The notes: generated by a model from the sequence alone, not told the origin. Counted from the stretch's first letter, positions 6,871-14,183 are shown. The stretch is DNA of 18,653 nucleotides from CAZQGE01 sp964592815 (GCA_964592815.1 CAZQGE010000024.1:1-18653), one strand, 5' to 3'. Made by a program: numbers and translations.

Positions 6871-8403
6871 ATGAAAAATTACGATGCCATAGTTATTGGC
6901 GCAGGCAACGGCGGTCTTTCATCGGCGTTGACATTGGCGCAAGCAGGCAAAAAAGTTTGTGTTTTTGAAAAACACAATATCCCTGGCGGTTGCGGCACTT
7001 CATTCAGGCGTGGACGCTTTGAGTTTGAAGTTGCGCTTCATCAACTATCTTCAATGGGAACAACAGAAAAGCCAGGCCCACTTAGAAAACTTTTTGCTGA
7101 ATACGGAATTTTAGACAAAATTGAGTGGGTTCCTATCGACTCGCTTTTTTCAATCAATCTTCCAGACGGAAGACGTGTGCCTATTCCAGCAAACAGAGAA
7201 AAGGCAGAACAAACATTGATTAAAATTTTCCCAAATGAAAAAGAAGGGATTTTGAAGTATTTTGAAATCTGCTTCAATTTTTATAAAGAAGCGGGACAAT
7301 TTGCAGCAAAAAGCGCAAAATCAACAGGCGAGCCGTCAGCTTTGAAAAAAGCGATAATGAAAGTTGGCTTCCCAAAACTCTACCCTACTCTTGCTGAATA
7401 TGGAGTACGAAGCACAGATGACGTTTTAAGCGAATTGTTCAAAGAAAAAGAAATTCAACTTTGCCTTTCTGCATATTGGTGTTTTATGGGTGTGCCACCA
7501 GAGAAATTTCCTTTCTCTATTCTTGCTCAATGCACGGCAATCTACATCAGCGATATGCCTTATTATTTGAGAGGCGGTTCACAAGTTATGTCACAAGCGC
7601 TTATGGAGGCCATAAAAAAGACAGGTAGCGACGTAAAATTGAATTGCGGAATTAACAAAATTATAATTGAAAATGGCAAAGCTGTCGGCGTCATTGACCA
7701 AAACGGTGAAGAATATCGCGCAAAGGTAGTCGTTTCAAACATTTCACCAACCGTGACTTACAACAACTTGATTGAGGAAGACAAACTTCCAAAAGGAGTC
7801 GTCCCCTATTTCAAAAACTATGATATTGGCATTTCAGCTTTGACTTGTTTTATTGCTCTTGATTGCTCTCCAGAAGAAGTCGGTTTTAAGGACTCTTTCA
7901 ATTTAACTTATGCAAGTCTTGACGCAAACCGTGATTTTAAGAACGCATACTGTCTTGACACAAGCGTCGACCCTATTGTTTCAACGTGCTACACAGTTGA
8001 CGACAAAGACGGATACCCAGCAGGAACAAGCGTGCTGACTGCAGGAACTTTGAAATTCAGCGATGCGTGGGAAAAGCTGTCACCAGAAGAATACTATGAC
8101 GCAAAATATGCGGCAGCAAACACAATCGTTGACCGTTTGGAAAGATTATATCCTAATTTAAGAGAGCATATTGAAGAAATTGAAGTTGCAACACCTTTAA
8201 CGCATATGCGTTATCTCCATCACCCAGGCGGTGCAATTTACGGATATGAGCAAAACCTCAAATCATCTGTATTTTTCTTCCCGCAAGATATGTTCTTTGA
8301 CAATCTCTATTTTGCTTCGGGTTGGGTTAACACTTGCGGTTTTGGGCCTAACTATTTATACGGCAACAAAATCGCTAACAGAATTTTGAAGGAGATGAAG
8401 TAA
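6871..8403 (+). CDS. CrtI/CrtISO/RetSat-like FAD-dependent oxidoreductase
   Basis: The 510-residue flavoprotein belongs to the phytoene desaturase / carotenoid isomerase / retinol saturase group of amine-oxidase-like enzymes. The N-terminal dinucleotide-binding motif is DAIVIGAGNGG (GxGxxG at residues 10-15), followed by VFEKHNIPGGCG. The C-terminal FAD signature is NLYFASGWVNTCGFGPNYLYGN. Members desaturate, isomerise or reduce polyene chains. The electron-donor gene next door favours reduction (saturation) of a C=C bond here, but that is inference. No phytoene synthase or other carotenoid gene is in the window, so a carotenoid substrate is not supported. I start at ATG 6871 with Shine-Dalgarno TTGGAGGT; the in-frame GTG at 6841 lies at the transcription start and operator. 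Its stop is 1 bp from the next gene, so the two are surely co-expressed. Confidence 0.9.
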   Translation: MKNYDAIVIGAGNGGLSSALTLAQAGKKVCVFEKHNIPGGCGTSFRRGRFEFEVALHQLSSMGTTEKPGPLRKLFAEYGILDKIEWVPIDSLFSINLPDGRRVPIPANREKAEQTLIKIFPNEKEGILKYFEICFNFYKEAGQFAAKSAKSTGEPSALKKAIMKVGFPKLYPTLAEYGVRSTDDVLSELFKEKEIQLCLSAYWCFMGVPPEKFPFSILAQCTAIYISDMPYYLRGGSQVMSQALMEAIKKTGSDVKLNCGINKIIIENGKAVGVIDQNGEEYRAKVVVSNISPTVTYNNLIEEDKLPKGVVPYFKNYDIGISALTCFIALDCSPEEVGFKDSFNLTYASLDANRDFKNAYCLDTSVDPIVSTCYTVDDKDGYPAGTSVLTAGTLKFSDAWEKLSPEEYYDAKYAAANTIVDRLERLYPNLREHIEEIEVATPLTHMRYLHHPGGAIYGYEQNLKSSVFFFPQDMFFDNLYFASGWVNTCGFGPNYLYGNKIANRILKEMK

Positions 8404-8404
8404 T

Positions 8405-9568
8405 ATGAAAAGCATAAAAGAAACGCTCATCGGAACGATGATAAACGGAAACAAAGTGTTGAATGAAATTACGGTATCTCAACAAGTTGGAAAAGATTTT
8501 TCACTTGACAAAAACAGAACTGCAAGAATTGTTGAACAACTTCACCCTTCTGTGTTAAACCTTAAAATTTCTGAAATTATCAATGTAACAAAAACTGCAA
8601 AGACGTTTAGATTTGTAAGCGAAAACGGTTATTTACCGCCCTTTGAAGCAGGGCAATATATCAACGTCGCCGTTGAGATTGACGGAGTAAGAACAACACG
8701 TCCTTATTCAATTTGTTCATCTCCGCGCCAAAGAGCATATTATGAAATTACCGTTGCAGAAATCAAGGACGGTTTTGTATCTGATTACCTTCTAAACAAA
8801 GCAAAAGTCGGCGACAAATTTCAAGCTAACGGCCCAGCTGGCGTATTCCATTTTAACCCAGTTTTCCACTATAAACGCTCAGTATATCTTGCTGGCGGTT
8901 CAGGTATCACACCTTTTATGTCAATGATACGCGAAGTTTTGGAAAGCGGTTTAGAACGTGAAATTCACTTGCTTTACGGTGCAAGAAATTCTGAGGCAGC
9001 AATTTTTGATAAGGAATTAAAAACCTTTCAAAAGCTATATTCTAATTTCAAATATACGTTAATCTTATCCGACCAAGACGCAAAAGGCGGTGACCGAAAA
9101 GGATTTATCGATGCAACTTGCATAAAAGACATTGTAAAAGATTTGGAAAACACAACCTTCTATTTGTGCGGACCGCAAGTAATGACAGATTTTTGCGCTG
9201 AAGCGTTGAAAAAGTTGAACGTAAGAGATAGAAACGTTCGCCGCGAAATGTTTGGCGCGCGTCAAGATATTCAAAATGAATTTGGTTTCCCCAAAGAACT
9301 TAGCGGAAGCGAAGTTTTCAAAATCAAAGTTGGAGATAAAGTCATTGACGCAAAATGTAACGAGTCAGTCTTATGCGCTTTGGAAAGAGCTGGCATAAGA
9401 GTAAACGTCTGTTGTAGAAGCGGAGAATGTTCACTTTGCAGAGTTAAGTTAGTCAGCGGAAAAGTGTTTATGCCACGTGGAGTTTTGCTCAGATATGCAG
9501 ATGAAAAATTCGGATATATTCATTCTTGCAAAGCCTATCCAATTAGCGACGTAGAAATCGCACTTTAA
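8405..9568 (+). CDS. FAD/NAD(P)-binding reductase with C-terminal plant-type [2Fe-2S] ferredoxin domain
   Basis: The 387-residue electron-transfer protein has the ferredoxin-NADP reductase fold plus a ferredoxin domain, as in phenol-hydroxylase and PaaE-type reductases. Residues 1-55 form an N-terminal extension I do not recognise. The FAD-binding barrel carries RPYSICSSP (R99-Y101-S102). The NAD(P) domain has LAGGSGITPF (162-171) and YLCGPQVMTDF. The 2Fe-2S ligands are C337, C342, C345 and C375, with the usual C-x4-C-x2-C spacing and a distant fourth cysteine. It should pass electrons from NAD(P)H through FAD to the iron-sulfur cluster and on to a partner. Tight coupling to the upstream flavoprotein makes that enzyme the likely acceptor. 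A GGAG within the end of the upstream gene can serve as ribosome binding site. A strong terminator follows. Confidence 0.92.
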   Translation: MKSIKETLIGTMINGNKVLNEITVSQQVGKDFSLDKNRTARIVEQLHPSVLNLKISEIINVTKTAKTFRFVSENGYLPPFEAGQYINVAVEIDGVRTTRPYSICSSPRQRAYYEITVAEIKDGFVSDYLLNKAKVGDKFQANGPAGVFHFNPVFHYKRSVYLAGGSGITPFMSMIREVLESGLEREIHLLYGARNSEAAIFDKELKTFQKLYSNFKYTLILSDQDAKGGDRKGFIDATCIKDIVKDLENTTFYLCGPQVMTDFCAEALKKLNVRDRNVRREMFGARQDIQNEFGFPKELSGSEVFKIKVGDKVIDAKCNESVLCALERAGIRVNVCCRSGECSLCRVKLVSGKVFMPRGVLLRYADEKFGYIHSCKAYPISDVEIAL

Positions 9569-9586
9569 TTTGCTCCCCCATTATCC

Positions 9587-9621
9587 GCGATATGCGTTTT
9601 CCCCTTATTCTCGCATATCGC
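9587..9621. repeat. 10-bp perfect inverted repeat before the terminator
   Basis: GCGATATGCG (9587-9596) and CGCATATCGC (9612-9621) are exact inverses with a 15-nt pyrimidine-rich loop. They lie in the 3' region of the reductase transcript, just before the terminator hairpin. The structure may protect the mRNA end or assist termination. Confidence 0.7.
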
Positions 9622-9623
9622 AC

Positions 9624-9656
9624 AAAAAAACCGCCGATACATCGGCGGTTTTATTT
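9624..9656. terminator. Bidirectional rho-independent terminator
   Basis: CCGCCGAT / ATCGGCGG (9631-9638 and 9641-9648) forms a GC-rich stem with a 2-nt spacer. It is flanked by an A run on the left and a T-rich run on the right, so it works on both strands. It separates the convergent reductase and SPFH genes. Confidence 0.92.
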
Positions 9657-9679
9657 TCTTCTTTATTTTTTATAAACAA

Positions 9680-10645
9680 TTAGTTTATGCTTCCGCTGTT
9701 CACAATAGGCTGAGTATCTTTGTTTGAACACAACACAACCATAAGATTTGAAACCATTTGCGCCTTTTTTTCTTCATCTAATTTGACAACTCCGTTCTCA
9801 GCTAATTTTTCGAGTGCCAATTCAACCATACCTACTGCGCCTTCAACAATGGTGGTTCGTGCATCAACAACGGCTTTTGCTTGTTGCCTTTGCAACATAG
9901 CCGCCGCAATTTCTTGGGAATACGCTAAATGCGCAATTCTTGCTTCAACAATTTCTACACCCGCAATCTCAACCCTTTTTTGCAAGTCTTCGCAAAGCAT
10001 ATCTGCAATTTCCTGCGAACTTCCACGCAAAGATTTTTCATCACCACCCTCCGACACGTCGTATGGATATTGACGCGCTATGTTTCTGATTGCTGCATCA
10101 CTCTGGATTGAAACATAGTTTGCATAGTTATCAACGTTGAAAGCAGCCTTTGCCGTGTCTGCAATTTTCCAAATTACAACGACGCCTATCTCAATCGGAT
10201 TACCCTCTAAGTCGTTGACCTTCTGTTTTTCGTTATTCAAAGTCATAGCCTTCAATGACAATTTTTTGCCAATAGGCACATAAACGCCTTGGTTGTTAAA
10301 TAGATTTTTGTTTGCAGGGTTAAAAGATACACAAAATGGATTTATCCAGAAAAAGCCTTCTTTTTTAATTGAACCGTAATATTTTCCAAAAAGCGTTGAT
10401 ACAAGAGCCTCATTTGGTGATAACATTCTAAACCCAGATGGTAAAATGCAAATAGGCACAAGCAATAAATATCCAATAATCAACATTGCCGCTGCTCCAA
10501 CAGTTCCGCTTTCTGCCGACACGTGTCCAAATGAAATAAGTAAAATACAACTCAACAACAATAATACATAAATGGCCATCATCAACCAACCGTTCATCGG
10601 TTTCAGGACTTTTTCATCATACTTATTTTTCATTTCTTTTTCCAT
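9680..10645 (-). CDS. SPFH-domain (stomatin/flotillin-like) membrane protein
   Basis: The 321-residue protein has two N-terminal hydrophobic segments (about 18-40 and 48-70), then an SPFH/band-7 domain (about 72-270). The domain starts at SPNEALVSTLFGKYYGSIKKEGFFWINPF and ends in an alanine/glutamine-rich helix with YSQEIAAAMLQRQQAKAVVDAR. Such proteins oligomerise at membranes and organise microdomains or protease complexes. No FtsH or NfeD partner gene adjoins it here. The open frame begins at ATG 10657, but that codon forms part of the AGGAGG ribosome binding site of the ATG at 10645, which I take as the true start. The gene is divergent from the zinc-ribbon gene and convergent with the reductase operon. 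Confidence 0.9.
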   Translation of the reverse strand: MEKEMKNKYDEKVLKPMNGWLMMAIYVLLLLSCILLISFGHVSAESGTVGAAAMLIIGYLLLVPICILPSGFRMLSPNEALVSTLFGKYYGSIKKEGFFWINPFCVSFNPANKNLFNNQGVYVPIGKKLSLKAMTLNNEKQKVNDLEGNPIEIGVVVIWKIADTAKAAFNVDNYANYVSIQSDAAIRNIARQYPYDVSEGGDEKSLRGSSQEIADMLCEDLQKRVEIAGVEIVEARIAHLAYSQEIAAAMLQRQQAKAVVDARTTIVEGAVGMVELALEKLAENGVVKLDEEKKAQMVSNLMVVLCSNKDTQPIVNSGSIN

Positions 10646-10743
10646 ATATTCCTCCATAATTTGACATTAAAATGGTAACATTATGATTTTTGAAAGTCAA
10701 TATTAAAAATTGTTAAAAAAAAGCATACAAAAAAAAAATTATA

Positions 10744-10752
10744 TGATAGAAT
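10744..10752 (+). promoter_or_regulatory. Candidate extended -10 promoter of the zinc-ribbon gene
   Basis: TGATAGAAT fits the extended -10 form TGnTATAAT with one mismatch and lies about 90 bp before the ATG. No clear -35 is seen, as is common with extended -10 promoters. The implied leader of about 85 nt contains a small GCAT/ATGC hairpin. Confidence 0.4.
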
Positions 10753-10842
10753 GATAGCATATAAGGAAATGCCTATTTAGCAACTTAACTGTCAAATAAA
10801 TTTGCACTATCCGTTATAAATATTCAAAGGAGGCTAATTCAA

Positions 10843-11028
10843 ATGGCAGATAAGACTATTGTTTGCAAGGACTGCGGAAAAGAATTCATCTTTTCTGAGG
10901 CAGAGCAAGCATTTTACAAAGAAAAAGGCTTTGACAATGAACCTGTAAGATGCCCTGAATGCAGAAAGGCAAAAAAAGCAAAGTTTAACAACGGCTTTAA
11001 GAGAAATAACAATTCAAATCGTTATTAA
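10843..11028 (+). CDS. Small zinc-ribbon protein (61 aa)
   Basis: The 61-residue protein has two CxxC knuckles, CKDC (C8, C11) and CPEC (C37, C40), 25 residues apart. A basic, asparagine-rich tail follows (KKAKFNNGFKRNNNSNRY). The pattern fits the short 'probable zinc-binding' proteins found across Firmicutes, whose function is not established. The basic tail suggests nucleic-acid contact. It has a strong AAAGGAGG Shine-Dalgarno, its own leader and its own terminator, so it is a stand-alone transcription unit. Confidence 0.9.
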   Translation: MADKTIVCKDCGKEFIFSEAEQAFYKEKGFDNEPVRCPECRKAKKAKFNNGFKRNNNSNRY

Positions 11029-11036
11029 CAAAAATG

Positions 11037-11062
11037 GTCCACCGAATTTTCGGTGGACTTTT
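11037..11062. terminator. Rho-independent terminator after the zinc-ribbon gene
   Basis: GTCCACCGA / TCGGTGGAC is a perfect 9-bp stem with a 4-nt T loop, followed by TTTTC on the plus strand. On the minus strand a T run follows two bases after the stem, so it may also stop transcripts of the convergent cyclophilin gene. Confidence 0.88.
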
Positions 11063-11125
11063 CTTATATTTTTATAAGCTTATATAATTTTTTATTTCGG
11101 ACGAAACTTTTATTACAAATTATAA

Positions 11126-11635
11126 TTAAATTTTATCGACAAAACATACCTTCTTCATTTTTTGGTCTTGTAAAGGTTTATCGTTGTAATTTGTTTTTAC
11201 CTGTGCAATTTTGTCAACTGTTTCAATTCCTTCAACAACTTTGCCAAAAGCCGCATACTGTCCGTCTAAAAATTTTGCGTCTTGGTGGCAAATAAAGAAT
11301 TGTGACGAAGCCGAATTCGGAAATTGACTTCTCGCCATAGAGATAACTCCTCTTTGGTGTGACAAAGAATTTTTTACACCGTTATTTGCAAATTCACCTT
11401 TAATCGTCTGTTTACTTCCGCCCATACCTGTGCCTTGTGGGTCGCCACCTTGTATCATAAAACCGCTTATGACGCGGTGAAAAATCAATCCGTCATAAAA
11501 TTTTTCGCTCACAAGTTCCTGAAAATTTTCAACAGTTATAGGTGCAACTTTTTTTTCTAGTTCCAGCACTATTTCTGCCCCGTCTTCCATAATAATTTTG
11601 ACAAAATCTGTCGCTTTGTCGCTGATTTCAAACAT
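11126..11635 (-). CDS. Cyclophilin-type peptidyl-prolyl cis-trans isomerase
   Basis: The 169-residue single-domain cyclophilin without signal peptide catalyses proline cis-trans isomerisation in the cytoplasm. The catalytic surface is intact: FHRVISGFMIQGG supplies R54, F59, M60 and Q62, and SQFFICHQD follows. The tryptophan that binds cyclosporin in human CypA is replaced by Phe122 (AKFLDG), as in many bacterial cyclophilins, so weak cyclosporin sensitivity is expected. An AAGGAGAA Shine-Dalgarno precedes the ATG. The HI0933-type gene lies upstream on the same strand across a 93-bp gap, so co-transcription is possible. Confidence 0.95.
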   Translation of the reverse strand: MFEISDKATDFVKIIMEDGAEIVLELEKKVAPITVENFQELVSEKFYDGLIFHRVISGFMIQGGDPQGTGMGGSKQTIKGEFANNGVKNSLSHQRGVISMARSQFPNSASSQFFICHQDAKFLDGQYAAFGKVVEGIETVDKIAQVKTNYNDKPLQDQKMKKVCFVDKI

Positions 11636-11728
11636 TGTTGTTCTCCTTTTATGCTTTAATATTACATTATTATCTTTTCTTAATTGGATTTTAGCATTAC
11701 CTTTTGATGCTTATTCCAAACGAATTGT

Positions 11729-12928
11729 TTACAAAAACGACTTTGCTATTGCCGTAGTCACCACTTTTGCGCTTGTCCAAGCCCATTGCAAATTATATCC
11801 ACCGCTGTCGCCATCAACGTCCAACACTTCACCTATCGCATAAGCGTTTTTGCATTTTATAGACATCAAATTTTCATCAAATTCCTTTACGTTCAATCCG
11901 CCTGACATAACTTGACTTATGCTTACGTCGCCTAATCCCTCAATTTTAAGCGGATAATTTTTAATAACTTTTGCCACAGCACTTGCCTTAGCAACCGCTT
12001 TATCGTTTTCATTACACTTAGACGCCCAAATTATGCGCTCGCAAACTTTGCTATGGAATATTCCACTTAATACGTCAGATATGCTGGCATTTGCGCGCTT
12101 ATTGAACAACCCTTCAACTTCTGCTTGCGAAAAATCTGGCATAAAATCAATACATACTGTGCCGCCTATTCTCGCTATCCCACGGGAAATCTCGCTTGCC
12201 ATATTAAAAACTGCAATTCCGCTTATACCAAAATCTTTGAACAGTACCTCGCCAACTTCATACCTCAATCCAATTCTTACGCCAGCTTTAACTCTTATAC
12301 CCTGCAAACTCTTAATCGGTTCTTTATCAGTCTTAATAGAAGTCAATGATGACACAAATCCGCGGTAGGTGTGTCCTAACGCGGTATATAAATCTAAGCT
12401 ATTACGCCCAAAAGTTGCGGGAGAACCAGTTGCAAGAACAATGCAATTTGCCGTAAATGTAAAACTTTTGTTTGGCTTGTCTTCTTCCTTTTGAACACCT
12501 GACACCGTAAACGTATCAGCATAATTTTCAACAGATGTCACTATATGACTTGTAAAAATTTCCGTATCACTTCTCTCTACGCCTTTTCTTAAAATGTCCA
12601 AAACATTGGTTGCGCTTTCGCTGTAAGGATACACCCTATTGTCAACAACCTTTGTTTGAAGCCCTAATCTGTCAAATGCCACAACTGTGTCGTGAGCGTC
12701 AAAACGGTCAAGAAACTCCTCAACGTACGACGGCTTATTATAATGAACAATGTTCATATCTAGATTGCTGAGATTGCATTTTCCGTTGCCTGTTGCAAGC
12801 AATTTTTTGCCCACTCTGTCGTTGGCTTCAACAATGGCAACAGACAAATTATGTGGCAATTCACAAGCTAAAAATAGTCCGCCTGCGCCACCACCAATAA
12901 TGATTACGTCAAAATGTTTTTTATCCAT
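11729..12928 (-). CDS. HI0933/YhiN-family FAD-dependent oxidoreductase
   Basis: The 399-residue flavoprotein starts with a dinucleotide-binding fold (DVIIIGGGAGG, G12-G17) followed by VGKKLLATGNGKCNLSN. It ends with the family signature AIGEVLDVDGDSGGYNLQWAWTSAK, which is characteristic of the HI0933/BaiN-like group. Members are widespread in bacteria; their substrate is largely unknown, and database names such as 'aminoacetone oxidase' or BaiN rest on few cases. Length and both signatures indicate an intact gene. The ATG has only a weak Shine-Dalgarno. A TATAAT on the minus strand at 12970-12975 could be its -10, without a good -35. Confidence 0.93.
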   Translation of the reverse strand: MDKKHFDVIIIGGGAGGLFLACELPHNLSVAIVEANDRVGKKLLATGNGKCNLSNLDMNIVHYNKPSYVEEFLDRFDAHDTVVAFDRLGLQTKVVDNRVYPYSESATNVLDILRKGVERSDTEIFTSHIVTSVENYADTFTVSGVQKEEDKPNKSFTFTANCIVLATGSPATFGRNSLDLYTALGHTYRGFVSSLTSIKTDKEPIKSLQGIRVKAGVRIGLRYEVGEVLFKDFGISGIAVFNMASEISRGIARIGGTVCIDFMPDFSQAEVEGLFNKRANASISDVLSGIFHSKVCERIIWASKCNENDKAVAKASAVAKVIKNYPLKIEGLGDVSISQVMSGGLNVKEFDENLMSIKCKNAYAIGEVLDVDGDSGGYNLQWAWTSAKVVTTAIAKSFL

Positions 12929-13075
12929 AATGGAATTTTACCACACGAAAAGATGTTTGGCAATTTTTAATTATATAGTGCTAAATTTCCCTAATTTGAA
13001 GCCTTAAAAGCTAAAAAATATAATATTAAAAAGCTCTCCGCATTTTAATCCATCTTAAGACTTACTAATGCTAAA

Positions 13076-13101
13076 AATAAAATTAAAAGGTTCACAACCT
13101 T
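13076..13101 (-). terminator. Possible terminator of the candidate ncRNA
   Basis: On the minus strand AAGGTT-GTG-AACCTT is followed by TTAATTTTATTTTT. The stem is short and the tail is interrupted, so strength is uncertain. The left arm overlaps an alternative CUUCGGAAG hairpin. Confidence 0.4.
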
Positions 13102-13265
13102 CCGAAGCTCAAACTAAATTCAATTTTTTTAATTGTATAAGTCCGAAACTTCTAAAATTAAAAAGCAACTGTAATTAATCAATTAAAAATACCGCCCCAC
13201 TCTTTTACCAGAATGTGTCCAGGTTCAGCCTAACTGTACTTGCCGGATTACAAAGTGGTGTTTTT
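13076..13265 (-). ncRNA. Candidate structured non-coding RNA, family not identified
   Basis: Read on the minus strand, about 190 nt follow a TTGACA/TATAAC promoter. The first 75 nt (13191-13265) are far richer in GC than the flanks. They can close into a CCACUUU/AGAGUGG helix with an inner UCCGG/CUGGA helix and a CAG-UUAGG-CUG hairpin. Farther along come a short AAGU/ACUU hairpin with a UUCGG loop, a CAAUU/AAUUG hairpin and a terminal AAGGTT-GTG-AACCTT stem followed by a T-rich tail. No open reading frame of note exists. It is neither SRP RNA (the GGAAGGAAGCAG apical region is absent) nor RNase P RNA. A raiA-type or other orphan clostridial RNA is possible but I could not confirm it. The 3' end may instead lie at about 13180, after GGGGCGGTATTTTT. 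Confidence 0.45.
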
Positions 13266-13271
13266 ATATTT

Positions 13272-13298
13272 GTTATATTCAATATTAAAAAATGTCAA
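13272..13298 (-). promoter_or_regulatory. Promoter of the candidate ncRNA
   Basis: On the minus strand a consensus TTGACA (13293-13298) precedes TATAAC (13272-13277) by 15 bp, which is short but acceptable. No protein gene lies within 340 bp downstream on that strand. Confidence 0.5.
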
Positions 13299-13372
13299 TC
13301 TTGTTATTTAATTGCTATTTAACGGGAGAACGATATTTAATTTGATTTTTTTTAATAAAGGGTAAAAAGTGC

Positions 13373-13401
13373 TTGCAAAGCCACGCAAATTAGTGTAATA
13401 T
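13373..13401 (+). promoter_or_regulatory. Promoter of tRNA-Val
   Basis: TTGCAA (13373-13378) and TAATAT (13396-13401) are spaced by 17 bp. The predicted start is about 6 bp before the mature tRNA 5' end. Confidence 0.6.
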
Positions 13402-13413
13402 ACAAATGCGTTT

Positions 13414-13490
<77 letters not shown>

Positions 13491-13496
13491 AAGTTT

Positions 13497-13536
13497 GTCT
13501 AAATCGAACATCTATGTTTGGTTTAGACTTTTTTTT
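13497..13536 (+). terminator. Terminator of tRNA-Val
   Basis: GTCTAAA / TTTAGAC encloses CGAACAT / ATGTTTG with a 2-nt loop, giving a long hairpin of about 15 pairs that runs into a T tract from 13527. Confidence 0.92.
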
Positions 13537-13712
13537 ATTGTTTCCACTTATAATTCATCAACATAGTTTTACTAAATCAATTATTTTATTAAAATACATA
13601 ATATGACATACCGTTGAACAGGTAGTTGAAACTTATGCTCACATGTGACAATCTGATAAAAACTGCGTAATCAATTTAATAAATTCTTTAAGTATTGCGC
13701 CATAAAAGTGTC
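13537..13712. other. AT-rich spacer between tRNA-Val and tmRNA terminators
   Basis: No gene, repeat or convincing promoter was seen in this stretch between the tRNA terminator and the tmRNA 3' hairpin. Confidence 0.6.
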
Positions 13713-13755
13713 ATAGCGAGCTAAATGCACTATATATTGTGGTTTAGCTCGCTAT
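13713..13755 (-). terminator. Hairpin ending the tmRNA transcript
   Basis: The arms ATAGCGAGCTAAA and TTTAGCTCGCTAT are perfect over 13 bp with a 17-nt loop. They lie about 20 bp beyond the tmRNA CCA end. On the minus strand the stem is followed by GACACTTTTA, a weak T tract, so the stem may act as terminator or as a processing signal. Confidence 0.7.
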
Positions 13756-13774
13756 AATACACTTGATATTGCTG

Positions 13775-14139
13775 TGGTGGAGGTGCGGAGAGTCGAACTC
13801 CGGTCCAATCAACCTTTAACGGCGCCTTCTACATGTTTAGCTTATGATTAAATTTTTCGCTCTTTGGTTCATAAGCAAACCGCCGTTTGATAAGCCCGTA
13901 ATGACAGCAGCCTTACCGAGCAATTGGACTGCGTTGTCTGTTTTTTTGATGCCGATTGCTAAGGGAACAGAAAACCTTAGGTCGACATGCTGACTATATT
14001 ATGCAGCAAAAGCGAATTCCATATTATTGGAACTCATTTTTTCATTTTTTGCGTTTAATTTTAGTTTCCGTTTTTGATGCAGTCGGACTGCAACATGCTT
14101 ACACCATCTCCAACTAACTGTCGAATCCTGTACACCCCC
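13775..14139 (-). ncRNA. ssrA: Transfer-messenger RNA (tmRNA)
   Basis: This is a one-piece tmRNA of about 365 nt that rescues stalled ribosomes and tags the nascent chain for proteolysis. On the minus strand it starts GGGGGUGUACAGGAUUCGAC and ends with a T arm (GGAGUUCGACUCC) and CACCUCCACCA with encoded CCA. The acceptor strands GGGGGUG and CACCUCC pair. The tag frame spans 13999-14052 and reads AKNEKMSSNNMEFAFAA followed by TAA. It has the usual hydrophobic, AA-ending degron. Transcription probably starts about 45 nt upstream, so RNase P must mature the 5' end. Confidence 0.96.
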
Positions 14140-14183
14140 GATTATGCATAGCCGCAAAATGTTTGCATAAATCTAATAATATC

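Larger units (their letters stand above)
12929..13413. other. Long AT-rich intergenic region carrying a candidate RNA gene
   Basis: No protein-coding gene is supported. The region includes the upstream part of the HI0933-type gene, a GC-richer structured island (13191-13262) with a minus-strand promoter beside it, hairpins to 13076, and the plus-strand promoter of tRNA-Val. Confidence 0.7.

Noticed and set aside
6871..8403. Carotenoid biosynthesis gene (crtI)
   Set aside because: Similarity is to the wide CrtI/CrtISO/RetSat group; no phytoene synthase or other carotenoid gene accompanies it.
10646..10657. ATG 10657 as start of the SPFH protein
   Set aside because: This ATG is embedded in the ribosome binding site of the next in-frame ATG at 10645.
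13191..13262. Small SRP RNA (4.5S-like) on either strand
   Set aside because: Segments such as TTTTACCAG and CAGCC look similar on the plus strand, but the near-universal GGAAGGAAGCAG apical region is missing.
13497..13536. Integration site (att) at the tRNA-Val 3' end
   Set aside because: No direct repeat of the tRNA end, integrase or foreign gene is seen nearby; the structure is an ordinary terminator.
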